This document shows positions 14,561 to 25,663 of a DNA stretch of 64,000 bases, piece after piece. Made by a program: the position numbers and the translations under genes. The stretch is from Isoetes taiwanensis (Eukaryota > Streptophyta > Lycopodiopsida > Isoetales > Isoetaceae). The notes beneath the pieces are model-generated. The model saw only the letters and a list, made by a program, of their open reading frames with translations, made no database searches and was not told where the DNA came from. The stretch is taken from NCBI GenBank assembly GCA_021234155.1, contig JAJEKV010000425.1:62001-126000 (forward strand), in the 5' to 3' direction. Within the stretch, counting starts at the first letter, position 1, and each line of letters starts with the position of its first letter.

Positions 14561-15539
14561 GTATAACAAAGACATGTAGGTAAATTAAACAAGCAAAATG
14601 TGCAAGTAAAATGCTGTGTAAGCTAGAGTTTTTTTGCAACATAGTTAGATTACATAATGCATGCCATTATTCCATGTTTCAGATTTTTGACGAAGTCGAA
14701 ACGGAAAACTTGGTTGAATAAAAGCATTATTCAACATAAAAATTAGAGGTACCAATGTTTCGTAATTACTAGGCATAATTTTATCTTGCTTTTGATGATT
14801 CATTAACAGTGTCGGCAAACGAAGACCATAATGTCGAAGAACAAAGTATCCGAGATGAAACAATAGTAAAAAGGAGAGGTAGTCCAAGGTAAGCAAATTT
14901 TCCACCTATGTCAATTAAAGTTCATATGTTTGCCTCTCATTTTTCATTTAAAAGACATCTCTTACATTTCACTTTCAGCAGATTGCCTGCGCCTATTTCA
15001 ACACAAATTTTCGTCATGAACAACAGCGAGAATACCAAGCTCGAAAAAAGTTGAAGAAAATTACTAGAGGAATGGACGACCAACAAATCTTTACACTAAA
15101 ACTTGCATCATATAGGTACAAATTATAGATTTGGGTCCTTCTCAATTGACTAATGTATAAAAAAGTGCTAATGATATGGTTAAATACAATAGCTGTCAAA
15201 ACTCAACGAGAAACACTAAACAACAGGACACAAGCGCTCATGCGGATTACAAATGCAATAAAGAAAAAGCAAATCCTAGGTATGTATATATACTAGTTAT
15301 GTAGTTCAAACTTCTAGAAACACAATAAACAGTTTAACAGATTGTACATTTTTCCATGGTTCACAGCATTCAAACATTATACACTCCTATTATACGAAAT
15401 GAAGATATGAAGAAATCATCAAGCACAAGAAAAAGATGTTGCCCAAGGAACAGGTTGTATATTTTTCCATTGTTTGTTCATAGCACTCAAACATTGTGGG
15501 ATGCTATACGCGAAATGACTCCCTCCATCTCATGCCTAA
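14561..15539. other. non-coding stretch
   Basis: AT-rich; two similar phrases (cattgttc/catagcattcaaacatt near 15356-15376 and cattgtttgttcatagcactcaaacattg near 15468-15496) form a short direct duplication about 115 bp apart. Nothing else recognisable. Confidence 0.35.
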
Positions 15540-15540
15540 G

Positions 15541-15665
15541 ATGTAGATGGAACACCGATCCCCTCGCAGATCGGTGCTCCCTCTACACCATGGGTGCCGC
15601 ACCGAAAATCGCACTTGGGTTCGACTCCCAAGGGTGCACAAGGCGCCGGCTTTGCCGGCGCTAAA
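15541..15665 (+). mobile_element. possible SINE-like or element-end fragment with tRNA B-box motif
   Basis: GGTTCGACTCC (15618-15628) matches the internal B box of tRNA-type Pol III promoters. It is followed by the hairpin GCGCCGGC-TTT-GCCGGCGC (15643-15661) and an AT-rich tail. Another short hairpin (ACCGATC...GATCGGT) precedes it near 15554. No convincing A box or target duplication was found, so the SINE reading is tentative. Confidence 0.3.
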
Positions 15666-16204
15666 TTCTTGTATAATCTAAGTATACTATTATATAGGGC
15701 ATTGATAGCACTCCGTGAGGGCATGTATCATAAGCTTTAATGTCTTGTTGATAAATGATATGTTCATAATAACTGCATAGATAGTTTTGTCGCGTGTAGA
15801 TATCTTAGTATCGAGACAAAGTAAGATAATGATTACATAAAAACTTAGTTAAACCTTCGCAAGGAGGTAATTCCTTCGAAAGGCATTTAAGTAACCCTCA
15901 TAGGATCCTGACAAATATAATAAGAATTTGTCTATCTTTCCATAAGTATAGCAAATATAAAGTATATACATGTAAGGTTGATACATCACCAACCAAGTAG
16001 CGAGCGAGAGTCACACGCTCAACACTTGGATCCGATGGTATAAACCCTAGCCATATGATAAATAATTAAAATACTTTTCAAAATAAGTATTGCCTCGACA
16101 ATTGTATGATGACATATCTTAAAGGTCGTAAAGTTATCATATAACAGTTAGTTAAATATTATACTATTGGAAGCAATATATCCAATACTACTATAATGTT
16201 AATA

Positions 16205-16290
16205 TAAAAAAATTACCGTAAGGTAATTAATACAATTGCATGCATTAGGGGAAGTCCAGCAGGATCATGCAGGGGTCCAAGGCTGTAATG
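16205..16290 (+). repeat. degenerate copy of the pre-polypurine segment of element A
   Basis: ATTACCGTAAGGTAATTAAT... with GCAGGATCATGCAGG...TCCAAGG parallels the start of 978-1121 and 17569-17712 (GTTACCTTGAGGTAATTATA ... GCAGGATATGCAGG...TCCAAGG). It shows that this 3' internal module exists in at least three copies in the window. Confidence 0.5.
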
Positions 16291-16420
16291 TTTATTTAAG
16301 ACATTAACGAATGCTAGCTGACATGCAACCGTTAGTGGAGGAAATTCGAAGATATCCTCTAGCAGCAAGAGGCCGGCAGAAGAGCATAGCGACAAGCTCT
16401 CCATCGACAATTGCATAGAT

Positions 16421-16566
16421 GAAGCTCGTGATCGGGGTTAGGGTGAAGCTCGTGACGGCGGCTTAGGTCGAAGCTCTGATCGACGGCAGGGTGAAGCTCC
16501 AGATCGGGCGGTTAGGCTGAAGCTCTGCATCGGCAATTAGGGGACAATTGCTGAAGCTCTGCATCG
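16421..16566 (+). repeat. minisatellite of about 25 bp units
   Basis: Five to six imperfect units built on GAAGCTC(T/G)xGATCGxCGG...TTAGG. The array stops exactly where integrase-coding sequence resumes at 16567. A related GAAGCTC/GATGG-rich patch occurs at 51140-51230. Confidence 0.7.
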
Positions 16567-16985
16567 AAAATTGCAAGAAGCTTGCTCCAAGGTGCGTTGG
16601 ACCATTCAGGATAACCAAAAGAGTAGATAACCAATCCTATAAGTTGGACCTGCCAGCACACTTGAAGATCCATAGTGTTTTCCAAGTAAGTCTCCTAAAG
16701 AAACACACTCCTAATCCAGAGGAAGTATTGGAGACACCAAACTTACTGGAAATGACGGATGATCACCTTGAGATTGTCCCAGAGGTTCTTCTTGTCAGAT
16801 CCTATAAGAAGACAAGAAGATCTCAATCCTCCAATACCTAGTGAAAGGGACACTTACCAGTGGAAGACGCTACGTGGGCACTACAAATGGATCTTGAGAA
16901 GCAGTACCCACAATCCATGGAGCAATGCAAGGGTCAGCTCGTCACTGAAGTAGTCGACATCGACCCTATAGGGAGTGGAAGGTAG
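16567..16985 (+). pseudogene. Ty3/gypsy integrase C-terminus plus chromodomain-like tail
   Basis: The integrase C-terminal module is clear: KLAPRCVGPFRITKRV, SYKLDLPAHLKIHSVFQVSL, LKKH. This is the GPY/F-type domain that follows the catalytic core in Ty3/gypsy integrases. About 40 residues later EIVPEVLLVRSYKKTR resembles the start of a chromodomain. After a frameshift near 16845 the next frame reads PVEDATWALQMDLEKQYP, matching the P-x-E-D-A-T-W-E element of chromoviral chromodomains, and ends at the stop 16983-16985. The catalytic DDE core and everything upstream is absent, replaced by the minisatellite at 16421-16566. Chromoviral affiliation follows from the tail; the element is not autonomous. 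Confidence 0.85.
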
Positions 16986-17568
16986 ATTAAAAAGTCTACT
17001 TCCGTCCCACGGAAGTAGACAACCTTGAGAGATAAGAGGTCATTCAGGTATGCATTGATAGGAAAGCACCTTTGGTCAATGCCTACTACGGGGAGGATTC
17101 TATCTTTCTCGCCTAAATACGGGAAGGACACTATCCTCCACGCCAAAGGCAACTAAAGGTGTAAGCATGAGTTGGCATCTTAGGCATGATAGGGCGCTGT
17201 CTCCACGGCCACGATGGAAGAAACATAATCTTCCTATGCCGGGAGATATGCCTTGCATTCATGTAGTTGTAATTAATGGGTGGTTCCCTAACAACCAATA
17301 TCTATAATAATTAAATGTATGCTAGCGTAGTGTTGGACCTGCAGGACAATAGAAGAGTCGAGCAGGAGGAAGGTCACACTGCGAAGACTTGCAATACATA
17401 ATTTTGTCACGATGTGTTGTAAGGAAACGATGTGGAACCTTAAGTAGGAAATTTTGGAACTATGTTAATAATAATAGTGGTGTAAGCTATAAAATTTTGT
17501 GAATAATAATAGATGATAAAGCAAGAGGGTGAAAGACTCCCTTACCATAGTATGATATTAAACAAGGA
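16986..17568 (+). other. 3' untranslated internal part of element A
   Basis: Sequence between the pol stop and the pre-polypurine module. No ORF of interest; length is normal for a gypsy 3' UTR. Confidence 0.5.
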
Positions 17569-17712
17569 TGTGTTATGATAAATTAAAATGTTACCTTGAG
17601 GTAATTATATTGTAAAATTGTATATATATCAAATGTGATTGCAGGATATGCAGGTTTCCAAGGTGGGGAGAGACGTGATGCTGAGGACAACATCAAGTCA
17701 AGGTGGGGAGAA
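17569..17712 (+). other. 3' internal module and polypurine tract of element A
   Basis: Ends with AGGTGGGGAGAA (17701-17712), the plus-strand primer tract directly before the LTR start TGTGACG. A second purine block, AAGGTGGGGAGAG, lies about 45 bp upstream (near 17660). Matches 978-1121 almost base for base. Confidence 0.82.
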
Positions 17713-19317
17713 TGTGACGTTCCAGCATAATATACGATCCGAATACGTATATTATACTGCCACGCCACACGTACATGCCACGGATGACATGTACTTGCGA
17801 GACGTATAGGGTTGCACCTAGGGGGCAAGGGTTGCACCTAGGGCCCCGGGGCAACATTGAATGTCGTGCATGTTAAATAAACATACACAATTATAAACCC
17901 CATGGACCCCATTGCCAAATGGCTAAATCCCATTTGGCTAATGTCTAACCCAATCCTAAGGGTTTCTATAAAAGGGCTTTCCCCTTAAACCCTAAACCTT
18001 TCTTCTCTTTGCATTTTAGGGTTTTTCCTAGAGCTCCTTTCCTCTCTCGAATTCAGGGTTCTCTTGAGCCATTTCGGCCAAGTTAAGACCCCAATTCGCA
18101 TTGCTCGCTCTGAAAAGCCGTCTTTGCACAACAGATCATCCAAGTAGGCCAGTCTCAGCAGGATCGAGAGGCATGGATGCATTAGAGGCTCTGAGCGGAG
18201 TCAAGGACCAGGTATCTAGTCATTGTGCAGCAGAGCGCTTTGGCTAGGCAATAAGCAGGTTTAGTATGTTAGATCAGCCGTAGAAGTCTTATAGATCCCA
18301 AGATCATAAGCCCTAACTAAGGAACCTAACTCTGGATGTTTAGGTAGATAGATTAGATGATGTTCTTCATTTCAGTCTGTGATGATGTTGGTATTTCACT
18401 TTGTGACCTCCATGTATTAGGAAAGGGGGTAGAGGCCTAAAGCTTGTGTAGCAGATGATCATAGGTAGCCTACTAGCTCCCAATTATTGCGGCCCGTGCA
18501 CGTGGAGCCCGCCTTTGGTTGTAGGTGGCGGGGCTAGACCGGTTGATAAGGAGGAACTTGTCTCATCACGGACTGACCCCTCTGGTAGTAAGGCCTATCG
18601 GGGGTCTAGGCTAGGCTTAATGGCTTGTCACTGAGTGTGGGCAAAGCATGAGCTCGACACTCGTGGGGTGATGCGTCACCTTCCATTGAGTTCAAGTCGA
18701 ATACGGGCAGTGGCCCTCTACCGGGTGGATGGGCATGGATGCCTCTCGGAGGGGAGGTGACTCTCCTCCCGCCTCATTGGGGCTGGGGAGATATAATCCG
18801 GTAGTAGTAGCCCCCTCCGGCTATTCACCCGGGAGCTACCGCCCAAATCCCAATACTTTTTCAACCTACTCGCAAAGTGTGTACGGGAGGAGGGGCGGAT
18901 GGAGTGGACTACCCTAAGCCATACCAGATGCCGGTAAATCCATTTGCCATGAATTCTCTGCGCAATGACCGGAGGCCCAAGCCGTCGATCCCATACCCCC
19001 TTGAGTCAGAGCCCTGGGTAAGGTTTTCCCTTTGCTATTATTGTTTATGTTGATGTTGTTGTATCTCTGATGTTTATGAAGTGTTCACCCTTCGAGGTGA
19101 TTGTATTGATATATTGTATCATGTGCTCATGTTTATTCACGCTTCCGCAGATAGGTCGACTCGAAGGGAGACGGGTGAATGACACATCCACTCTTCCCTT
19201 GCTGGCTCATTCCACTGGGAGTGGTGTCAGGTGGATGGCCCTGCCCGGTTTCAGACAGGGGATGCTCCCATAACCGATACAGATGTGTGCACCGTAGAGG
19301 AAGTAGGGGACGTCACA
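17713..19317 (+). mobile_element. right LTR of gypsy element A (1605 bp)
   Basis: TGTGACG...CGTCACA, homologous to 1122-2704 throughout, TATA box at 17967-17974. Differences from the left LTR include many 1-4 bp indels concentrated in GC-rich parts (about 18480-18960). The sequence after 19317 (CAATG...) does not repeat the bases before either LTR, so no target duplication supports a simple single insertion. Confidence 0.92.
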
Positions 19318-19364
19318 CAATGGCTCCAGCCAAGAGACCGGTTAGTCCCTAGATAGCTTGTGCT

Positions 19365-19996
19365 TCAGCTAACACTTTTTTTTGTTGGAGCATTCAATAA
19401 GCCGAAAGGCATAACTATAAATTCATAGTGTCTATACCGCGTTCTAAAGGCGATCTTAAGAATATCTTCTTCCTTTATTCTTATTTGATGGTACCATGAT
19501 CTCAAGTCTATCTTAGAAAAGACGTTTGCCCCTTGGAGTTGATCCATCAGGTCATCTGCCCTAGGCAAGGCATATTTGTTCTTTACCATCTGCTTGTTCA
19601 ATTGACGGTAGCCTATACACATTCTTAGACTTCTATCCTTCTTCTTCACAAAGAGGATGGGTGCCCGAAGTGTGATATGCTTGCCCTGATGAATCCGAGC
19701 TCAAGCAATTCTTGTAATTGCTTCTTGAGTTCAACTAGCTCTGGGGCACTCATCCTATAGGGGGGCTTGCTGGTAGGCTTCGCATCTAGTGCTAGTGTGA
19801 TTTCACACTTCACACCCCTATAGGATGGTAACTCACAGATTTCATCCGGAAATACATCATGGAACTCCTTGATTGGCCTTGCTACTAGTCTGGGCAGCTG
19901 ATTCAAGCTTGGCTCCCTTTGCTTTTCCTGATCTGGCTCAATACTCTTGACTCTAGATCCCCCGCTTAAGACTTGACTTAATGACTCCAAGGACAC
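19365..19996 (-). pseudogene. Ty3/gypsy reverse transcriptase fragment
   Basis: Two overlapping minus-strand frames (19996-19646 and 19649-19365) together give the start of a chromoviral [46 protein letters not shown], then [51 protein letters not shown], and [13 protein letters not shown]. The first RT aspartate (SKIDLRS) is present; the YxDD block, RNase H and integrase are missing because the fragment ends at 19365, 48 bp from the LTR of element A. A one-base frame change at 19646-19649 breaks it. It is opposite in orientation to element A and belongs to a different copy. Confidence 0.92.
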
Positions 19997-20041
19997 CCAC
20001 TTACCTCCTCTTGGAGGAAGGTTGACTTCCCAGGGTAAGAC

Positions 20042-20203
20042 TTACTGGTCATACTGGCATACAATGTCTGTATAATAGGATGTTCTAGTCAGGGTTGCGT
20101 GGAGGTCAAAAAGATGGTCTCAGACATGGAAGGCCTCCTCTGCTGTGAATTCATGGATGTAGTTGGCACTGTTGTACCATTCAACAAAGTTTGTGGGCGC
20201 CAT
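20042..20203 (-). pseudogene. gag-position ORF start homologous to 4848-5108
   Basis: ATG at 20203-20201 opens MAPTNFVEWYNSANYIHEFT and runs 27 codons to a TGA, then continues in frame (DHLFDLHATLTRTSYYTD) to TAA at 20042. It aligns with the plus-strand ORF start at 4848 over about 50 residues. It stands 110 bp after a TATA box and after two hairpin modules, and upstream of the gypsy RT fragment on the same strand, which fits a Gag start. About 45 bp separate it from the protease/RT-side frame, so most of Gag is deleted. Confidence 0.55.
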
Positions 20204-20305
20204 TGAGCAGAGATTGGAGTAGAAAATGATTGGGAAAGATTGACAAGGAGCTAAAAAATTTACCTGGGTGAGAGAAAACTTGGTGAAGAGAAAATGTCAA
20301 CTGAC

Positions 20306-20313
20306 CTTTTATA
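20306..20313 (-). promoter_or_regulatory. TATA box before minus-strand gag-position ORF
   Basis: Reads TATAAAAG on the minus strand, about 105 bp before the ATG at 20203. The order hairpin modules, TATA box, MAxxxFxxWY start repeats that of element A at 4.5-4.9 kb. Confidence 0.5.
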
Positions 20314-20509
20314 GACTAAGGCTGCCTAGGTTCTCGTGCCCACGACTTCTTTTTCGAGAGACCTATGTTCTAAGGCTATAGATCTCCAAACTAGGTAACA
20401 TGAAGTGCAAATCTAAGCAAAACAAATCAAGAAACATTATAGGGCAGTTTACTAACTAAATTTTGGACAAATTTTGTCAAACATACTCGATAAGGGTTAT
20501 TCCACACGA

Positions 20510-20755
20510 AATGTGTCTGCATTCGTGATGCAGAAGCCATTGGCGCGATGTGACCCGAGTGGGTCATTTTTGGCAAACCTTAACATTTTCAGGAGCTATA
20601 AGATACTAAAATGCATGTTTGGATAAATTCTAGACTATTTTATGTTAAAGTAACATGTAAAAGTGCAAATATGGGTGACTCGAGTTAGATCGCGTGAAAT
20701 GCGTCTGCATTCGCGATGCAGAGCCCATTGGCGCGGTGTGATCCGAGTGGGCCAT
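20510..20755. repeat. two hairpin modules, about 190 bp apart
   Basis: Each module has a first hairpin TCTGCAT-5 nt-ATGCAGA (20516-20534 and 20704-20722), a conserved linker CCATTGGCGCG, and a second hairpin TGACCC-GAGT-GGGTCA (20551-20566; decayed at 20739-20754). A third copy lies at 30940-31000 beside the histone-like ORF. Confidence 0.85.
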
Positions 20756-21163
20756 TTTTTGCTCATTTTTTATATTTTTAACAAATTTAAAATGCTACAC
20801 TCTAAATCTTAACAAATTCTAAGCATTTTAATCATTAGGGAGAGTATTAAAAAAAGGCCCTTCTTAAGGATGCCAACGTGGCAATGGAAAAAAAAAGAAC
20901 GGGCTGCCCGACGAAATAGGGTTTCTACCCCATTTTTGTTTTTACTTCACAAGCAGACAAACTGAAGAGATCTGGAGATCGATTTGTAGACTATACGCTC
21001 GATGAGAAGAATGTTCAAGAAGAAGCCATCGTATCTAGGTCCAGGTATACAACGCTGTCTCTGCCACGTTTTTTCAAATTCAAATATCAAAATGTTTTCG
21101 CGCTTCCGCATTGACTTAAAAATGGGATTCTTTGCATTCAATTTCGAAATGGATGTCTTGGAA

Positions 21164-21297
21164 TTCCTTGCCTTTTGAATTTTGAAATGAATGTCTTTGA
21201 AATTTGGGAATGGAAGATCTGAAATTTAAATTCCTTGCCCTTTGAATTTCGAAATGAATGTCTTTGAAATTTGGGAATGGAAGCTCTGAAATTTAAA
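21164..21297 (+). repeat. 67 bp tandem duplication
   Basis: TTCCTTGCC(T/C)TTTGAATTT... repeats exactly once with three or four substitutions (21164-21230, 21231-21297). Partial similarity (GGATGTCTTGGAATTCC) precedes it. Confidence 0.9.
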
Positions 21298-21788
21298 ACT
21301 TCATCAATTGTACTGCCTTGACCGTGCTCTCCAAATAATGGTCAGCATTCTAAACCCTTCTTCTATTTGATTGAATTTGAAAGCATCCTTACTATCCTGC
21401 TAGATTATCTCATCTTTTACAAGCAAGGTTTCACATTATAATTACTGTTTGAATAATTTATGTGCAGCAAATTATTTATTGAAGTACATATGCTCCAAAC
21501 TAACTCTTCAAATTCATGGAAAATTTCTAGCTTGGCCTTTGGTGCTGCTAATGTTGTTTGTCTCATCAATATATTCTGTTCTATTTCTGAAATCTTAGAT
21601 CACGCTGCATAACTTATTGAATAAACAGAAGCATTTGAACACCTTCTTAAAAACCATGACCTCTCTTATTTGCATCATACTTTTAATGCTATTATGAAGC
21701 ATAGAAACAACAATATTCTTATGGTCCTACTTTATAAGTCTAATGCACTGTTATTATATGAGGATGCATATTCTAATGTTTCTGTTTG

Positions 21789-22260
21789 TTAGATCGTAAA
21801 GCAAGAGCCATTTTTAAAATCATAGAAGGCAGCCTTGCACAAACTGTCATTCAGGCACAGATGTGTGCATTCATCTGAAACAACCAGCTTCTAAGTTGCG
21901 TTGCCATATTTGTGTAGACAAAAGTGGTATTAGCCAAGAAAACAAATTTAAAATTTGCATTGGAGTTGCCAGAATTAGAGATAGGCTTGCAGCCGAAACT
22001 TGGATCCTTTGTGGGGCTTATATACTCAAAACAGTGTTTATCAGGGCAACGTTGACAAGTTCTATTAAAGCAAATCCCATATGGTCCGCATATGTGTGGC
22101 AAGTCATACTTTCTATCTTCAAACAAGGTGAACAAACTTTGCCAAGTCAACGCTGTGCTGTCCCATCTGTAGCCATGGATATCTCCATCTTCCTCTATAG
22201 CCTGAAAAATGTACTGTTGCTAATCAGCTGACCTTTGGCACGAGAAGACTTCTTCTCTCT
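21789..22260 (-). pseudogene. G-type lectin S-receptor-like kinase ectodomain fragment
   Basis: Members are plant membrane receptors with a mannose-lectin head, S-locus glycoprotein domain, EGF-like and PAN/apple modules. Here the minus strand reads YRWDSTALTWQSLFT (end of the S-locus domain), then LPHICGPYGICFNRTCQRCP (the EGF-like CG-x-YG-x-C block), ISPTKDPSFGCKPIS, ANTTFVY, and after a frameshift DECTHLCLNDSLCKAAFYDF and NGSCF of the PAN/apple domain. Lectin head, transmembrane and kinase parts are absent. The frameshift near 21860 and the stop at 21789 mark a pseudogene or one exon of a broken gene. Confidence 0.8.
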
Positions 22261-22429
22261 CAAGTTGTATCAAAATCATCACAAATGCTACTTGACACTG
22301 AATTTGAGCTCTGAATTGAAGAGTACATGGGAGTTCGATCTAAACTAATTTCACCAATGTAATTCCTGCATATTACAGCATACAATTCAGTTTGGGAGAA
22401 ATTCAGTTTGAGAGAAATTCAGTCTCCAC

Positions 22430-23143
22430 TAAACACTTACAGACAGATGGATGCCCTTTGAAGCACAAAAGGACTCAGCTTACGCTGTTGCCACATTGGG
22501 TGGCATTCTACTTGGTTCACTCACTGCAGGTACTATTTTTGTATGGTCCAGTATCCTTTGAAGTGACTTTGCAGTAAAATTGCTCACTCCTATATTACGA
22601 ATTTTGCCAACATCTTTAAGCTTCTCCATAGCTTGCCATGTCCCTTTTATGTCCAACTCCTCATACTCATGTTGTCCAAAAGTTCCCTTTATACGAAGAG
22701 GCCAATGTATCCGAGGAAGAAGAAGCCAACATTAGAAATGGTACGGATGCAATTTATCGTGATTTGGAATGCATACAAGATAGAGATCAAGGTAGTCTAA
22801 TTGCAAGTCCTGTAAAGTTTGATCCAGTGCTTTAGGCACATCTTCGAGTGCATGATCTGTAAACCTGAATGATTTACCAATATAAAGTAGGAACACTAAG
22901 TTTGCCATGTGCTGGCATCAACATAAGAATTGCAAGAAAATGACATTACCAGAGTTTTGAAGTGATCCAGATATCTTCTCGTTTGACTGTCCCATTCTGC
23001 ATGAGGTCTTGCAAAACAAATCCAATCTGACAGATGGCAGCACATGTCGATATCAACAGGGTGATCAAAAAGACTGCCAAACAGTTTTTGTCTTTGCATT
23101 CAAGAGTGCCAAATTTCCAATCATCCATTAACAGCTTCTGCAC
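22430..23143 (-). pseudogene. aldo-keto reductase (AKR4C-like), intron-containing, broken
   Basis: NADPH-dependent carbonyl reductases of this family act in the cytosol or chloroplast on aldehydes. Minus-strand exons can be read: one ending QDLMQNGTVKREDIWITSKL (donor GTAATG at 22949), an exon 22864-22777 with [17 protein letters not shown] and [10 protein letters not shown] (acceptor TTCAG, donor GTATGC), and a third from about 22710 with HWPLRIKG, TWQAMEKLKDVGKIRNIGVS and, after a frameshift, QVECHPMWQQRKLSPF. These blocks include the family's DLYLIHWP, GVSNF and NQVECHP motifs. The first exon shows the expected position of the catalytic-tyrosine segment only in corrupted form, and the exon 3 acceptor lacks AG. 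Retained introns show it is not a processed copy. N-terminus and C-terminal third are not seen. Confidence 0.85.
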
Positions 23144-23329
23144 TCCAAGGCCACTAACTACATATACAGTGCATGTTGAATAAAATGATTCTTAATATGT
23201 TGCAGGGTACAGTAGCAAGTCTTGTCGCATAAATTTGAAGTACAATTAATTGGTCTACTTGATGTAATTCCTTAGGGTACTTGTTATGGTTTGTCACCAG
23301 CATATCTAATTCCATATTTTTCATTGTAG

Positions 23330-25663
23330 TCTAACCAAGTACATGATGAAGGGCTTGGACAATTCCGAGTCGAAGTACCACAAAGTTGCCTGCCTCTCAG
23401 GAAAAAAGGAACAAGGAATAAGAGTTTTGATGATGATGCTTTGAGGGCCCAGGGAGCAAGGCACATCGATTTATGGGCAAAAGGTGCATTGTACCCAGTA
23501 GACCCTTTTACTCAACTCCATCCAGATTTCAACTCTGCGTCAGGTCTGATCAAATTCACGTCATTGGGTTTATAACGGCCTGCTTGGGTACTGCCAACAC
23601 CTAAGCTACTCTGATTTTTCTTTGCGATGTTATACCAATGCATTGGCAGCGACAAACACTCAGATGCAATGTTCTTTGCATATGCTGCAAACACATTTTA
23701 AGGAACTACGAGAGGAAAATGACCAGCTAAGAATTGATACTTGCAAAAATGCAGATGTCATAACTCAAATGAGGTATGATATCATGTCAATAGGTTTACG
23801 AGCAAAAGCATTGGAGGGAAGATTGAAACGTTTGAAGCGTACTCCTATGGGATGTAGAGAGAGAAAAAGGAGCATGAAGCCTATGTGTGTCCTTGTAACT
23901 GGAGGTGGTGGAACAAAAAGAAGAATAAAAGCAATCAAAGAGCGTGATAGATCCGGAGAAGGAAAAGCAAAGAAGACTCGTGGAGATAAAATGGCTTTTG
24001 TTCTTAAAAGGCTTGCTACAAAAGAAGATATCTTGAAGCTAATGGACTTTCCAGGCTCAAAGTCATTGAAGAGTGCATTGATAAATATCGTATTGGATGA
24101 ATTAAGCAAGCAACAAAGCCCTGAATTTGTGCAGTATGTATGCGATAGTGCTGGAATTAGTAGGAGAGTTTATCATGCATTATGTAGGTCTTTGCAAGGA
24201 AATTTTGCAGGAGTTGGTGTAAAGAAGTTGCCTCTTCCACAGTATCGGCCGGTATGGATGTGTAGGAATGCAAGGAATGAAAAAGATATCAAAGCTTTTG
24301 GGGCTTAGATGACTCATATTGATGCTTGCATTAGTTTGGATGAGTTAGAGAAAAATAAGAATGTAAGGGCCAAGAAAAAAGTTAGTGACACTTTCAGTTT
24401 GAATGAGAAAAATAATTGCTGGTTTAATGCAGAGAACGTGCTCCAATTGATGGTTAAATATTATGATATGAGCATGGAAGAATGTGCAGGAAAGCTTGTC
24501 GTAGTCATTAAGCTTGACGAGATGCAATTATTAGCAGGGGAAAAGTATGAACGAGTCTCATTGACATTTATGAACAGGGCTCTTAAGCCAAGTGAAGATG
24601 AGAAGAAAAACTTTTCTGTGCAATGAAGGAACCTGTATCATCTACAAGTGCTCGGTTTGCTAATAAGAGTACTCTTCAATGTGATCAAGATAGTGCACCA
24701 TGTAGAGAGGAGAAAGATACGTCGTTGGAGCCAATATTAAACATTCGTTTGAGTAGGGTGCATTTCTGCACACTTCATGCATTCCTTAGAATCATAGACA
24801 AAATGGTATATATGAGTATTTTATTTGCATGGAACAGATTGCCAAAATCAGCCAGTGAAAAAAGCATGAAAGACATTGAGAATGTGTTGTTTGAAGTTGG
24901 TCTACATGGAAGGAATTATAAAATTCAAAAGGATGAAAGTAGAGGAGAAAATACATGTAAAACCTTCCATGGGAGGCATCAAAGCAAGAAAGTTTCTTCC
25001 AAGTTTGAATGAATCAGCAAATGGAAAATGAGAATACTATAAAGATTTGATTGAGGCAGAAGATGACAGGACTAGCCGTGGTCAAATGCGTGTTAAAAAA
25101 TTAATGGCTTGGCAATCATTGTTTCTAGTTCTCGAATTGATGGTCAAGAGTTTATATAAAGAAGGGGATGCTGAGAAGTTCAAAGAGGCAGTTACATCTT
25201 TCACAAAGGCATTCATAGATGCATGGGGCGAAAATGAAGTGACGCATATTACATCCATATTTTATATGCTCATGGTCCTTGGCTTGCAAAAGAATATGGG
25301 AGTTTGGGAGTATGGAACACTCAAGGAATGGAGAAGTCACACAAGCAAGCCAAGCATGCGTACTTTAAATTCACCCAGCATGGAGGCGGAAAGCATAAAT
25401 CTAATCCACTTCAACAAATTTGTCAATGGTTTTATCGTAGGGTTTTAGCACGGATGGAAGGTTCGCTTCCATTGAAGTCTTTGATTCGGAAACAAGTGAG
25501 AGCAAGGAAATCTCGTCAAGCGGCACAAGTCATAGCAACTTTGGTATGTATAATAGAATACTTTTCTTCCTTTTCCATAATTTTATTTTGTTCACATAGA
25601 GTAATCATTTTAATTTTCTTCTAGGCTGTTGGAACCTCATCTAGTGGCAGTGCACATATCTAG
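23330..25663 (+). pseudogene. unrecognised spliced gene, interrupted reading frame
   Basis: Reading frames at 23622-24308, 24309-24626, 24623-25012 and 25047-25543 form one consecutive protein broken by stops and shifts. An upstream open stretch (23330-23570, with SFDDDALRAQGARHIDLWAK) may be its first exon. Visible parts: a coiled coil (FKELREENDQLR), a basic stretch (GGTKRRIKAIKERDRSG), KLDEMQLLAGEKYERVS, LHAFLRIIDKMVY, and near the C-terminus TQGMEKSHKQAKHAYFKFTQ and GGGKHKSNPLQQICQWFYRR. The last intron has consensus sites (TTG/GTATGT at 25544; TTCTAG at 25624) and a 39 bp last exon ending TAG at 25663. I do not recognise the family. The conserved H/K-x-Y and GGGK blocks and the mosaic context would suit a domesticated or relic DNA-transposon protein, but this is inference. 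Confidence 0.6.

Noticed and set aside
15541-15665. A functional tRNA gene at the B-box motif
   Set aside because: No cloverleaf, A box or anticodon arm can be formed around GGTTCGACTCC.
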